A program made the translations under genes and the position numbers. DNA of 44,907 nucleotides, taken from a virus. The notes below the pieces were generated by a model, which had not been told where the DNA came from, did no database searches, and saw nothing but the letters and a program-made list of their open reading frames with translations. The DNA lies in the IMG/VR virus record IMGVR_UViG_3300028394_000121, positions 1 to 44,907 of that record; one strand, written 5' to 3'. This document shows positions 24,731 to 30,843 of the stretch, piece by piece (within the stretch, counting starts at the first letter, position 1; each line of letters starts with the position of its first letter).

Positions 24731-24949
24731 ATGTCACATTACGAAAACGACGATTATGAGTGTGCAGACGATCCTTTTTGTCCTCCTGCTTTCCCCATCT
24801 CTGATGAGTCGGACTATATGCCCGGCTATGATGACGGAGCATATGATGCTGACGAGGTTGACGAAGATGAGTCTGACTATATGCCCGGATGGGATGATGG
24901 CGAATGGGATGATCATGAGAGTCTGTGCGGCGAAGAGGATTTCGCCTAG
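24731..24949 (+). CDS. Very acidic protein with two SDYMPG-DDG repeats
   Basis: A 72-residue protein, about one third Asp/Glu. It has two tandem copies of DESDYMPG[YW]DDG followed by a shorter acidic link; one copy occurs in the gene at 19868. The leader GGAGAGAAAAAC-ATG gives a better Shine-Dalgarno than most genes here. Extremely acidic phage proteins can mimic DNA, but that is a guess. Confidence 0.65.
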   Translation: MSHYENDDYECADDPFCPPAFPISDESDYMPGYDDGAYDADEVDEDESDYMPGWDDGEWDDHESLCGEEDFA

Positions 24950-24954
24950 TACCT

Positions 24955-25297
24955 GTGGGGGGATAGTGTACAAACGCTACCCCCCTATGAGGGTATGCCA
25001 TTACCCAGGTATGCTTATAGTCTCACCAAATCCACGGAGATTGACTAAATTGGCTATAGTCAGCGAGAATCACCCCCCCACAACATACTAGATCTTAAAC
25101 CCTTACCCCGTAAGGAGTTACGAAAAGCTTTCGCCCGCCCGAAAGTTGTAAGTTGTTTGGTAGCAACGACTTAGAGCAAGCGTCCTGTGCAAATACTGTG
25201 CCAAACTTTCTCAAAAGAATTATTTTATTTGGCATGGTAAATTATTTCCCGAATTTCTTTTTTTCCTATTGCAAAATCATAGGATGGTCGATATAAT
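24955..25297 (+). repeat. Intergenic cassette 8 with inserted GATAGTCAGCGAG element
   Basis: C/G hairpin, then a copy of the second repeat family (hairpin plus TATAGTCAGCGAG) at 25018-25070 between the hairpin and the CTTAC core, then core, TGCCAAA inverted repeat, AU terminator and promoter TTGCAA (25269-25274), 17 bases ending GTCGA, TATAAT (25292-25297). Confidence 0.85.
25018..25070 (+). repeat. Hairpin/GATAGTCAGCGAG element, copy 1
   Basis: AATCC/GGATT-like hairpin (AATCC ACG GAGATT here, imperfect), then CTATAGTCAGCGAG. The same arrangement is found in two tandem copies at 29191-29308 and in AT-rich variants at 33.7, 34.2 and 36.1-36.3 kb. Confidence 0.8.
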
Positions 25298-25324
25298 CTT
25301 TAGAGAAAAGAAAAGAGAAAAAAG

Positions 25325-25660
25325 ATGAACAAGATGGTAAGAAAAGCGAAACGATTGGCTCGCAAATGTTTTCTAGGGATCGCTATTCCCACCCTTAAAA
25401 AATCAGTCGATGGTGGTTGGGTCGAGTGTGAAAAAGTTTGGAAGTTTAACCGAATTTCTTTATTGTCTCCACCTACCAAAAAGACGAGTAAAAAGCAACT
25501 GGTAAACCCAGCAGCAGACTTGGCCTTTGTAAAAGCTGGTCGTCCCGGAAGCAAGGAACGAATGGAATCATATAAGCTTCAATACGAAGCTATTGAGGAG
25601 AAAGATGAATATGGCATGACTATTATTCCTGAAGGAAATATGTCGTTGTTTGCTGAATAG
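25325..25660 (+). CDS. Hypothetical basic protein
   Basis: A 111-residue protein. The first 30 residues are strongly basic (KMVRKAKRLARKC), followed by a Gly/Val/Trp stretch and a polar C-terminus ending in GNMSLFAE. An RNA- or DNA-binding N-terminus is plausible from charge alone. It lies directly behind the cassette 8 promoter. Confidence 0.6.
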   Translation: MNKMVRKAKRLARKCFLGIAIPTLKKSVDGGWVECEKVWKFNRISLLSPPTKKTSKKQLVNPAADLAFVKAGRPGSKERMESYKLQYEAIEEKDEYGMTIIPEGNMSLFAE

Positions 25661-25664
25661 GGTA

Positions 25665-25692
25665 TTGACAAGAAAATAATTTAAGGTATAAC
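25665..25692 (+). promoter_or_regulatory. Class II promoter (TTGACA)
   Basis: TTGACA (25665-25670), 16 bases, TATAAC (25687-25692), directly after the previous stop and just before the gene at 25710. It has no cassette core. Confidence 0.65.
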
Positions 25693-25709
25693 GGAAACAA
25701 GGAGAAATT

Positions 25710-26006
25710 ATGATGACAAAAGATGAGCTAGTACAGGTTGAGAGCTATAATGGTTGGAAAAATTATGAGACTTGGAATGTTTCCCTCTGGATAGTGAATG
25801 ATGAGAGGTACTATAACATTGCCAAAAAAACACGAGATTATACATATTTTTTATATGCTCTTGAGAGGGAGTATCATCTACAGCCCTCATGGCACTGCGG
25901 ATTACCGAACGGGCTTATCAAGAACACAACTCCTGACGGTGTTTCTTGGATCGACCGTAGAATTGATGTTGGTGCGATCAATAAGATGCTAGGAGAATTG
26001 GCATAA
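25710..26006 (+). CDS. DUF7249-like protein
   Basis: A 98-residue protein with NGWKNYETWNVSLWIVND, a highly recognisable opening of a phage/plasmid domain family (DUF7249 type), followed by helical and aromatic-rich segments and a C-terminal VSWIDRRIDVGAINKMLGEL. AGGAG precedes the ATG; a second ATG follows at once. The family has no established function. It starts a four-gene run with tight spacing. Confidence 0.75.
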   Translation: MMTKDELVQVESYNGWKNYETWNVSLWIVNDERYYNIAKKTRDYTYFLYALEREYHLQPSWHCGLPNGLIKNTTPDGVSWIDRRIDVGAINKMLGELA

Positions 26007-26164
26007 TGACTTATAAAGAATTGCTCGATAGGTTACAAGAACTTGATCAAGAAAAGTTAAGTGGGCCTGTTAAGGTGTGGAATGATAATGATAGTCAATA
26101 TATGGAACTGTTGACTTTCAACGATATAGAAGTTTTTTGGGCCAGTTTTCCGACCATATTTTAG
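26006..26164 (+). CDS. Small hypothetical protein
   Basis: A 52-residue protein (MTYKELLDRLQELDQEKLSGPV...), overlapping the previous stop by one base (TAATG). An amphipathic N-terminal helix and a Val/Trp/Asn-Asp-rich strand segment. Reminiscent of small phage proteins that begin with a TYxELLxxLxxL helix and a KVxxND segment; function unknown. Confidence 0.6.
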   Translation: MTYKELLDRLQELDQEKLSGPVKVWNDNDSQYMELLTFNDIEVFWASFPTIF

Positions 26165-26174
26165 GGGAAATAGT

Positions 26175-26294
26175 ATGATGATGGAAGTATATCTAGGTAT
26201 TGTTTTTGTAACGTCTTTAATTGGGGCGTTTGGTATTGGTGTTACTGGTACTCTCTTGTATGTTATTTATAAGGAGGATAAGATTGGATATTGA
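26175..26294 (+). CDS. Small membrane peptide
   Basis: A 39-residue peptide that is one transmembrane helix (YLGIVFVTSLIGAFGIGVTG...) ending in IYKEDKIGY. Overlaps the start of the next gene. Too short to classify. Confidence 0.45.
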   Translation: MMMEVYLGIVFVTSLIGAFGIGVTGTLLYVIYKEDKIGY

Positions 26295-26427
26295 TAATAT
26301 TGAAAATCTTTATGAGATGGAAGATAGTCTCTATCGTAATGTTGAAATGGAATGTCCTGAATATCTGGTAGGTGATAACTTGTGTGATTATAATTCAGAA
26401 ACAGACAGTTATCATTATAAGTATTGA
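26284..26427 (+). CDS. Small acidic protein with TTG start
   Basis: A 47-residue acidic protein (LDIDNIENLYEMEDSLYRNVEM...). I start it at TTG 26284: AAGGAGG is six bases upstream, far better than any ATG in the frame. Overlaps the membrane peptide by 11 bases. Confidence 0.5.
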   Translation: MDIDNIENLYEMEDSLYRNVEMECPEYLVGDNLCDYNSETDSYHYKY

Positions 26428-26444
26428 TTTATTATACTACCACC

Positions 26445-26651
26445 CGTAAACCCTTTGGTCGTAAGAACTTAGGGCAAGCGGGGGCCCGCCCGGAAGTTGT
26501 AAGTTCTTTGGCAGCAACGACTTAGAGCGAATGCCCCGTGCAAATACTGTGCCAAACTTTGTACAAAAGATTTATTTTGTTTTGGCATGAGAAATTATTC
26601 CGAGAAATTTCTTTTTTAGCTATTGCAAAAGATTAGAAGTGTCGATATAAT
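26445..26651 (+). repeat. Intergenic cassette 9 (no C/G hairpin)
   Basis: Core with CTTTGGTCGTAAG in H1, GCGGGGGCCCGCCC in H2, TGCCAAA inverted repeat, AU terminator and promoter TTGCAA (26623-26628), 17 bases ending GTCGA, TATAAT (26646-26651). Confidence 0.87.
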
Positions 26652-26693
26652 ACATGGAGAAGAAGAAAACAAGAAAAGGAAAAGGAAAAGAAA

Positions 26694-27083
26694 ATGTACG
26701 ATCTACAAAAAGCGGTCAGAGAAAAAGAGAGAGCAATGAAAGCACTAGAATATGCACAAAACGAATTCGAGATTTGTGAGGCTCAGTTGGAAAGTGTGCT
26801 AAAAGACATGAAGAAAAATTGGATAGCGGCGGAGAAAAAATGGGCGAGTAGTGTTCTGAATCTCGTAGAGGCTCGCAAAGCTGCCAGTGCTGCGGCTCTT
26901 GTGCGAAGCGTCGGAATCCCAATAGTAACGTCTCAAAGCGTTAAAGATTGGCAGCAAGAGGTAATAGAAACTAGGAACGATGTTGCAAGAGAACACAATG
27001 CCTACCTATTGGCCTGCGAATGTGCGGGGGTTGTCCGAGAGGGCAAAATCAATGAGGGAACGGGTCTTGCTTTATTGTCCTGA
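26694..27083 (+). CDS. Coiled-coil protein
   Basis: A 129-residue, almost entirely helical protein. Residues 1-60 show heptad-like hydrophobics (LQKAVREKERAMKALEYAQ onward), with an Ala-rich helix near 65-75 and a second helix 85-115. It is preceded by a purine-only leader behind cassette 9. Function unknown; oligomerisation is likely from the heptads. Confidence 0.65.
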   Translation: MYDLQKAVREKERAMKALEYAQNEFEICEAQLESVLKDMKKNWIAAEKKWASSVLNLVEARKAASAAALVRSVGIPIVTSQSVKDWQQEVIETRNDVAREHNAYLLACECAGVVREGKINEGTGLALLS

Positions 27084-27127
27084 GTCTAAAGAGTTGTAAT
27101 TAAAGAAAAAGAAAAGAGAAAAAGAAA

Positions 27128-27535
27128 ATGAAACTAGAAACATACGAAGCAGCAATAGCAGCGATTGAGAAAACTCGAAACAAAGTATCCAAGAGAGTGT
27201 CGGCCAATACTACCCTCTACAAAATTGTGGCTGTGGATGGTACGGTAACTGTGGGAGTAAAACTCTATGATACATTTGTGGTCATCATGCACCCGGATCA
27301 TTCGGTATTATTTTCGGGAGGTTATAAAACCAGCACTACAAAAAAGAGAATCAATAACTATAGCTTGTGTTCGATATTTCAAAAAGACTTTGAATGGTTT
27401 GTGAAAGATGGTACCCCTTTTGAGGAGGGGATCGTAGTAGATCGTGGGGGGGCATTGCTATCTTTGACTCCTCAGAGTTTAGAGTGTGCATCATTTATAC
27501 TCCCGCCCCTAACTCCTTTGGTCATAGGAACTTAG
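27128..27535 (+). CDS. Hypothetical beta-rich protein running into a cassette
   Basis: A 135-residue protein. A short N-terminal helix (YEAAIAAIEKTRNKV) and repeated strands (LYKIVAVDGTVTVGVKLYDTFVV, then HSVLFSGGYKTSTTKKRINNYS) that look like a small beta domain I associate with phage and plasmid accessory proteins. Its last ~15 codons lie inside the H1/H2 start of cassette 10, so the repeat has supplied the C-terminus. Function unknown. Confidence 0.6.
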   Translation: MKLETYEAAIAAIEKTRNKVSKRVSANTTLYKIVAVDGTVTVGVKLYDTFVVIMHPDHSVLFSGGYKTSTTKKRINNYSLCSIFQKDFEWFVKDGTPFEEGIVVDRGGALLSLTPQSLECASFILPPLTPLVIGT

Positions 27536-27678
27536 GGCAAGCGGGCCCCCGCCCGGAAGTTGTAAGTTGTTTGATACCAACGACTTAGAGCGAATACCCA
27601 GTGCAAATGGTGTGCCAAAAAAATATTTTAATAAATTTCTTTTTAGCTATTGCAAAAGAATAGAAGAGACGATATAAT
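27505..27678 (+). repeat. Intergenic cassette 10 (shortened)
   Basis: H1 is changed (CTTTGGTCATAGG), H2 uses GCGGGCCCCCGC, H3 intact. The TGCCAAA arm is present but its partner and the GTTTTGGCA segment are deleted, so the terminator starts at AAATATTTTAATAAATTTCTTTTT. Promoter TTGCAA (27650-27655), 17 bases, TATAAT (27673-27678). Confidence 0.85.
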
Positions 27679-27718
27679 ACGTAGAGAAGAAGAAATCACA
27701 CCACAGGGAGAGAAAAAC

Positions 27719-27988
27719 GTGTTCAATACGCCATATGCTTTGTCGGATCGTACAACTCGGACGATTACCGCAGTGGACATGATCGAGTTTAGTGGGCTGT
27801 CCACTAGCGGTAGTAAATTCAAAATAGTCACTAAACTTGAGGATGCCCAGCGTTGGGTCAACGGAGAGTTCATTCAAAATTGTTTCCCTTATCTCAATGC
27901 TGATGAGCGTGAAATTCTGATGACGGGAATCGACGCTCAGACTTGGGAAACCATGTTAGTAGGAATGCAGGAGGAAGAGGAAGTATGA
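27719..27988 (+). CDS. Hypothetical protein with GTG start
   Basis: An 89-residue protein. The start is GTG at 27719: it follows GGGAGAGAAAAAC, the same leader that precedes the ATG of the gene at 24731, and the frame upstream lies in the promoter. It contains VDMIEFSGLSTSGSKFKIV and a helical FPYLNADEREILMTGIDAQTWETMLVG segment. Function unknown. Confidence 0.6.
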   Translation: MFNTPYALSDRTTRTITAVDMIEFSGLSTSGSKFKIVTKLEDAQRWVNGEFIQNCFPYLNADEREILMTGIDAQTWETMLVGMQEEEEV

Positions 27989-28002
27989 ATACCGATACCT
28001 AA

Positions 28003-28031
28003 TTGCAAAAGAACAGAAGAGATGATATAAT
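28003..28031 (+). promoter_or_regulatory. Class I promoter without cassette core
   Basis: TTGCAA (28003-28008), 17 bases, TATAAT (28026-28031), very like the cassette promoters but with no upstream hairpins or terminator. It lies directly upstream of structured RNA A and the LexA-type gene. Confidence 0.8.
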
Positions 28032-28037
28032 ACATAT

Positions 28038-28145
28038 ATTCCGGTACCATCCCGAATACGGGTGGTGGAGCGAATTAACGCCACGGCGCTACACCCGTGT
28101 CTTATCACTAATCAGGTAAGATCGCTGAATTAACAGCCGGACACC
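28038..28145 (+). ncRNA. Candidate structured RNA A (leader of LexA-type gene)
   Basis: A segment beginning where transcription should start. Nested helices: CCGG 28041-28044 with CCGG 28137-28140; ACCA-t-CCCG (28046-28054) with CGGGTGGT (28059-28066); AGCG 28069-28072 with CGCT 28123-28126 enclosing CACGG/CCGTG (28082-28099) and CTTATC/GGTAAG (28101-28120). GAATTAAC occurs twice inside. It lies 32 bases before the ATG of the LexA-type gene, so a regulatory leader or independent small RNA. No known family recognised. Confidence 0.5.
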
Positions 28146-28176
28146 GCACACAGAGGAAAAGAAAAAAGGAAAAAAA

Positions 28177-28809
28177 ATGAAACCGCTCACCGAACGACAA
28201 ACTGCTATCTACGAATTCATTCGAGAGAAGATTCAGTCTCGCGGATATGGTCCGACCATCAGGGAAATCGGTGATGCTTTCCAAATTCATTCACTCAATG
28301 GAGTGATATGCCACCTAAAAGCTCTGGAGAAAAAGGGGTGGATTACACGTGGAAAGAAAATGTCAAGAGCAATCCAACTCCTTGGTGAGCCACCGATGGT
28401 ATATACGACTCAGCATAAAGTTGCTGTTGCCATGATTGAATCGACGTATGAAGCCTATAAAGACTGGAAAAGTCATGATAAGGAATATTTGACCGACGAA
28501 TTAAATAACTATAATGACAACATTCCAGTATGGCGAGATATGGATGATAACACCAAGTGCGCAGCGATTGAATACGTATACAACAAGCGTGATACTATTG
28601 AGCTTCATTCTGATATTGTTGAATCTTGGGTACAAGCAACAGCGTATTTTATGTTATATAATTTTTGTAGTGATATTACAAATGGAGAAGAGCCAGATTT
28701 GGAAATGTTTTTTGATGATCTGGATTTTATGTTGGACGAAGAAATTCTCAACGATAGTGATGTTCAAAAGATAATGGGAATAAGTTCAGATTTTACAAAA
28801 AAGTTCTAA
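28177..28809 (+). CDS. LexA-type DNA-binding protein without peptidase domain
   Basis: A 210-residue protein. Residues 3-70 match the LexA winged-helix domain closely: LTERQTAIYEFIREKIQSRG, YGPTIREIGDAFQI, LNGVICHLKALEKKGWI, and RAIQLLG. The rest is not the S24 Ser-Lys peptidase of LexA: it is helical and acidic (KVAVAMIESTYEAYKDW..., ending DSDVQKIMGISSDF). So it should bind an operator but not self-cleave. It sits behind its own class I promoter and structured RNA A. A regulator of the cassette promoters is an obvious hypothesis. Confidence 0.78.
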   Translation: MKPLTERQTAIYEFIREKIQSRGYGPTIREIGDAFQIHSLNGVICHLKALEKKGWITRGKKMSRAIQLLGEPPMVYTTQHKVAVAMIESTYEAYKDWKSHDKEYLTDELNNYNDNIPVWRDMDDNTKCAAIEYVYNKRDTIELHSDIVESWVQATAYFMLYNFCSDITNGEEPDLEMFFDDLDFMLDEEILNDSDVQKIMGISSDFTKKF

Positions 28810-28837
28810 TGAAACTACGCTCCTCTTTCTTCTCTCC

Positions 28838-29007
28838 GTAAACCCTTTGATCGTAAGAACTTAGGGCGAGCGGGGGCCCGCCCGAAAGTTGTAAGTCCTT
28901 TGATAGCAACGACTTAGAGCAAACACCCAGAGCAAATACTGTGCCAAAAAAATATTTTAATAAATTTCTTTTTCCCTATTGCAAAAGAACAGAAGAGACG
29001 ATATAAT
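28838..29007 (+). repeat. Intergenic cassette 11 (shortened)
   Basis: CTTTGATCGTAAG H1, GCGGGGGCCCGCCC H2, H3 present, TGCCAAA arm without partner, terminator-like AAATTTCTTTTT, promoter TTGCAA (28979-28984), 17 bases, TATAAT (29002-29007). Downstream of it no coding frame follows for 500 bases, only structured RNA B. Confidence 0.85.
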
Positions 29008-29014
29008 ACATACA

Positions 29015-29188
29015 TAGGCCAGTAACTGCGAGAGGGAAGCAGGGCGACGAGATTAAAAAATCTCTAAGGACCAGTGCCGTGGGCAGTTCCAGTATTGATG
29101 CTTTCGAGCAGGGAGAAATTTCCCTAGATACTGATTATAGAACCGGATCGTAAATGGTTCGCTGGTAACAATACAACAGCCGGATACC
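29015..29188 (+). ncRNA. Candidate structured RNA B
   Basis: About 175 bases with no usable ORF, starting seven to eight bases after the cassette 11 TATAAT. Domain 1: AACTGC 29024-29029 with GCAGTT 29083-29088, enclosing GAGATT-AAAA-AATCTC (29049-29064). Domain 2: CAGTAT 29090-29095 with ATACTG 29128-29133, enclosing GCT-TTCG-AGC (29100-29109) and GGGA/TCCC (29111-29124). Then AACC/GGTT. It ends CAGCCGGATACCG, as RNA A ends CAGCCGGACACCG. Very likely a non-coding RNA; class unknown. Confidence 0.55.
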
Positions 29189-29190
29189 GT

Positions 29191-29308
29191 TTAGTCTCAC
29201 CAAATCCACGGGGATTGGCTAAATTGGCTATAGTCAGCGAGAATGCGGGGCCGTTTAGTCTCACCAAATCCACGGGGATTGGCTAAATTGGTTATAGTCA
29301 GCGAGAAT
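29191..29308 (+). repeat. Hairpin/GATAGTCAGCGAG element, tandem copies 2 and 3
   Basis: Two nearly identical 54-base units (29191-29244 and 29254-29308) directly after RNA B. Each has TTTAG...CTAAA, an internal CCAAATCC-ACG-GGGATTGG hairpin, and [CT]TATAGTCAGCGAGAAT. Confidence 0.85.
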
Positions 29309-29327
29309 CCCCCCGAACATACTAGAT

Positions 29328-29455
29328 CTTAAACCCTTACCACGTAAGGACTTACGAAAAGCTTTCGCCCGCCCGGAAGTTGTAAGTTCTTTGATACCAA
29401 CGACTTAGGGCGAACTCGCTGTGCAAATACTGTGCCAAACTTTGTACAAAAGATT
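29328..29455 (+). repeat. Intergenic cassette 12 (core only)
   Basis: CTTACCACGTAAG H1, H2 with TTTCG/CGGAA, H3, then TGCCAAACTTTGTACAAAAG. The AU terminator and TTGCAA promoter are missing and are replaced by a TTGACA promoter at 29482. Confidence 0.82.
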
Positions 29456-29481
29456 TTCACAATAATTCATGCTAGAGCCTA

Positions 29482-29510
29482 TTGACAACCGATAATAGGT
29501 ATGGTATAAC
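29482..29510 (+). promoter_or_regulatory. Class II promoter with extended -10
   Basis: TTGACA (29482-29487), 17 bases ending ATGG, TATAAC (29505-29510). TGG directly before the -10 is an extended -10 signature. Confidence 0.7.
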
Positions 29511-29535
29511 GATGGAAAGAGAAAGAGGAGAAAGA

Positions 29536-29742
29536 ATGTTCCCAACAAAATTTATGGATCACTCGGCCTACATGAAGAAGGTCAAACGAATGACTCAGGC
29601 TGAATTGGAATATACCATCAAAGATTGTAAAGAGGTATTGGCCGTGTGGGTTGACCACCCCAATTGTGGGTACTATTCAGATGAGATATGTTACTGTTCG
29701 ACGGAACTACACAGAAGGAAAGTAAAGGCCCAAAATGTATAA
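29536..29742 (+). CDS. Hypothetical protein
   Basis: A 68-residue protein (MFPTKFMDHSAYMKKVKRMTQAELEY...). I start it at 29536 since GAGGAG is five bases upstream; starts further up lie within the promoter. It has an AELEYTIKDCKEVLAVW helix and HPNCGYYSDEICYCSTELHRR, with a Cys cluster. Phage proteins beginning with a [ML]xxxELxxxIxDxxEAxxxxP-type helix and ending [YH]xDExxxCxxEL[RH]RR are common; function unknown. Confidence 0.7.
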   Translation: MFPTKFMDHSAYMKKVKRMTQAELEYTIKDCKEVLAVWVDHPNCGYYSDEICYCSTELHRRKVKAQNV

Positions 29743-30127
29743 AGTAAGATTTCACCTCGGTGCTGGTAAACATTACAAGCATTGGCAGATTCGGTCGGAA
29801 TGCGGAGTGTCGTATTACTGGCCTATCGAGGTTCAACTCTTTTTGTTTAACTGTGTGCTAAAAAGCAATAAGAAGAAAGCATACAAGGTATATGCTGAAC
29901 AGGTGCGTGACGTGTGTGGTTGGGTCGAGTGTGACAATGTTAAAGTCGAAGATATGACTTTTGCATATGAGCCTATTACAGTGGAGGGATTGCCAAGGAT
30001 CACATATGATCCGAAGGTAACGCCGTATTGGAAGATCGAGGGAGATAGCGATAATTATGAAATGTTAAGAGTACAAAGAGTAGTATCAAATGGTAATAAA
30101 TTATTTATGAGAGAGAGCTATGTATGA
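29735..30127 (+). CDS. Hypothetical protein overlapping a tRNA
   Basis: A 130-residue protein (MYKVRFHLGAGKHYKHWQIRS...). The first 50 residues have alternating strands with HWQI and YYWPIEVQLFL. The pattern GxHYxxWQI...YxxP is one seen in small phage proteins of unknown function. It overlaps the previous gene by eight bases, and its stop codon overlaps the first bases of tRNA-Arg. Confidence 0.7.
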   Translation: MYKVRFHLGAGKHYKHWQIRSECGVSYYWPIEVQLFLFNCVLKSNKKKAYKVYAEQVRDVCGWVECDNVKVEDMTFAYEPITVEGLPRITYDPKVTPYWKIEGDSDNYEMLRVQRVVSNGNKLFMRESYV

Positions 30128-30199
30128 TCCCGTAGCTCAAATGGATAGAGCAACAACCTTCTAAGTTGTGGGTTGCAAGTTCAAGTCTTGCCGGGGTTA
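30126..30199 (+). tRNA. tRNA-Arg (TCT)
   Basis: Full cloverleaf: acceptor GATCCCG/CGGGGTT with two G-T pairs, D arm GCTC/GAGC, anticodon arm ACAAC-CTTCTAA-GTTGT with TCT, T arm GCAAG-TTCAAGT-CTTGC. CCA is not encoded. TCT reads AGA, a favoured arginine codon in AT-rich phage genes. Confidence 0.92.
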
Positions 30200-30227
30200 T
30201 TGACAAAGTGTTTTTTTGTGGTAAAAT
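30200..30227 (+). promoter_or_regulatory. Class II promoter immediately after tRNA-Arg
   Basis: TTGACA (30200-30205), 16 bases ending TGTGG, TAAAAT (30222-30227). The -35 begins at the base after the tRNA discriminator. Confidence 0.65.
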
Positions 30228-30272
30228 GTCGTAGTGTTCTAAGTTGTTCGATTGTTCAAAGGGAGAGTTTTT

Positions 30273-30665
30273 ATGAGTAGTATGGAATTGGCTTATGTTG
30301 TTGGTGTTTTTAGTTTGACCTCTGGCCTTATTGGTGGGTTGGTCGCTATGTATCTGAATGGGACTTATATTCCTCTGAAGGAAGCCCATCCCGGTGATGT
30401 TGTGAATTTTGTTTATCTCCAACCTGCTGCTGGACAACCCGAAAGGTATCTGGCTAAAGTTGTTGGAGTAAGTAAGTTGACGCAAGAACAAATTGCTCGA
30501 CTTGATAAGAAAAGTTATTATCGATCTAAGGATGTTGCTTTCAAGAGAACAGAGCACCTTATCAAATGTGTTATGAAAGACGGTACGTTGAGAAATTTCT
30601 ATGCGGAACGAACAGTAGATTGTAAAAAAGTCCCGTTCGGAGGAATTTTCCACAAAGTATCTTGA
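30273..30665 (+). CDS. Small membrane-anchored protein
   Basis: A 130-residue protein with one N-terminal transmembrane helix (about residues 6-28, YVVGVFSLTSGLIGGLVAMY) and a soluble beta-rich domain (PGDVVNFVYLQPA, YLAKVVGVSKL). Start chosen at 30273: AAAGGGAGAG lies seven bases upstream. Function unknown; topology suggests the soluble part inside the envelope or outside the cytoplasm. Confidence 0.65.
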   Translation: MSSMELAYVVGVFSLTSGLIGGLVAMYLNGTYIPLKEAHPGDVVNFVYLQPAAGQPERYLAKVVGVSKLTQEQIARLDKKSYYRSKDVAFKRTEHLIKCVMKDGTLRNFYAERTVDCKKVPFGGIFHKVS

Positions 30666-30676
30666 TACTCCCTGCC

Positions 30677-30750
30677 TCGCAAACCCTCTGTGCGTAAGCA
30701 CTTAGGGCGAGCGGGCCCCCGCCCGGAAGTTGCAAGTTCTTATGGGGTAA
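30677..30750 (+). repeat. Intergenic cassette 13 (core only)
   Basis: CTCTGTGCGTAAG H1, then CTTAGGGC with GCGGGCCCCCGC and GTTGCAAG (the H2 outer stem is degraded), no H3, no TGCCAAA element; the next promoter is a class II at 30789. Confidence 0.78.
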
Positions 30751-30788
30751 GACTTTGCATCATATTATTTTTTCCTAAAGATTTCCTC

Positions 30789-30817
30789 TTGACAAGTCGA
30801 TTTATATCGTATACAAT
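30789..30817 (+). promoter_or_regulatory. TTGACA promoter upstream of Gp88-like gene
   Basis: TTGACA (30789-30794), 17 bases containing AGTCGAT, TACAAT (30812-30817), 26 bases before the ATG at 30844. AAAGGGAG is the ribosome site. Confidence 0.72.
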
Positions 30818-30843
30818 AATCAGACACAAAGGGAGAAAATCTA

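Noticed and set aside
28038-29188. Hammerhead, HDV or known riboswitch identity for RNAs A and B
   Set aside because: No CUGAUGA...GAAA core, no double-pseudoknot arrangement, and no riboswitch signature I could match; left as unclassified.
29191-29308. Group I intron core (TATAGTC resembles the S element)
   Set aside because: No matching R element or P7 pairing, and no P3/P8 scaffold; the unit is only 54 bases long.
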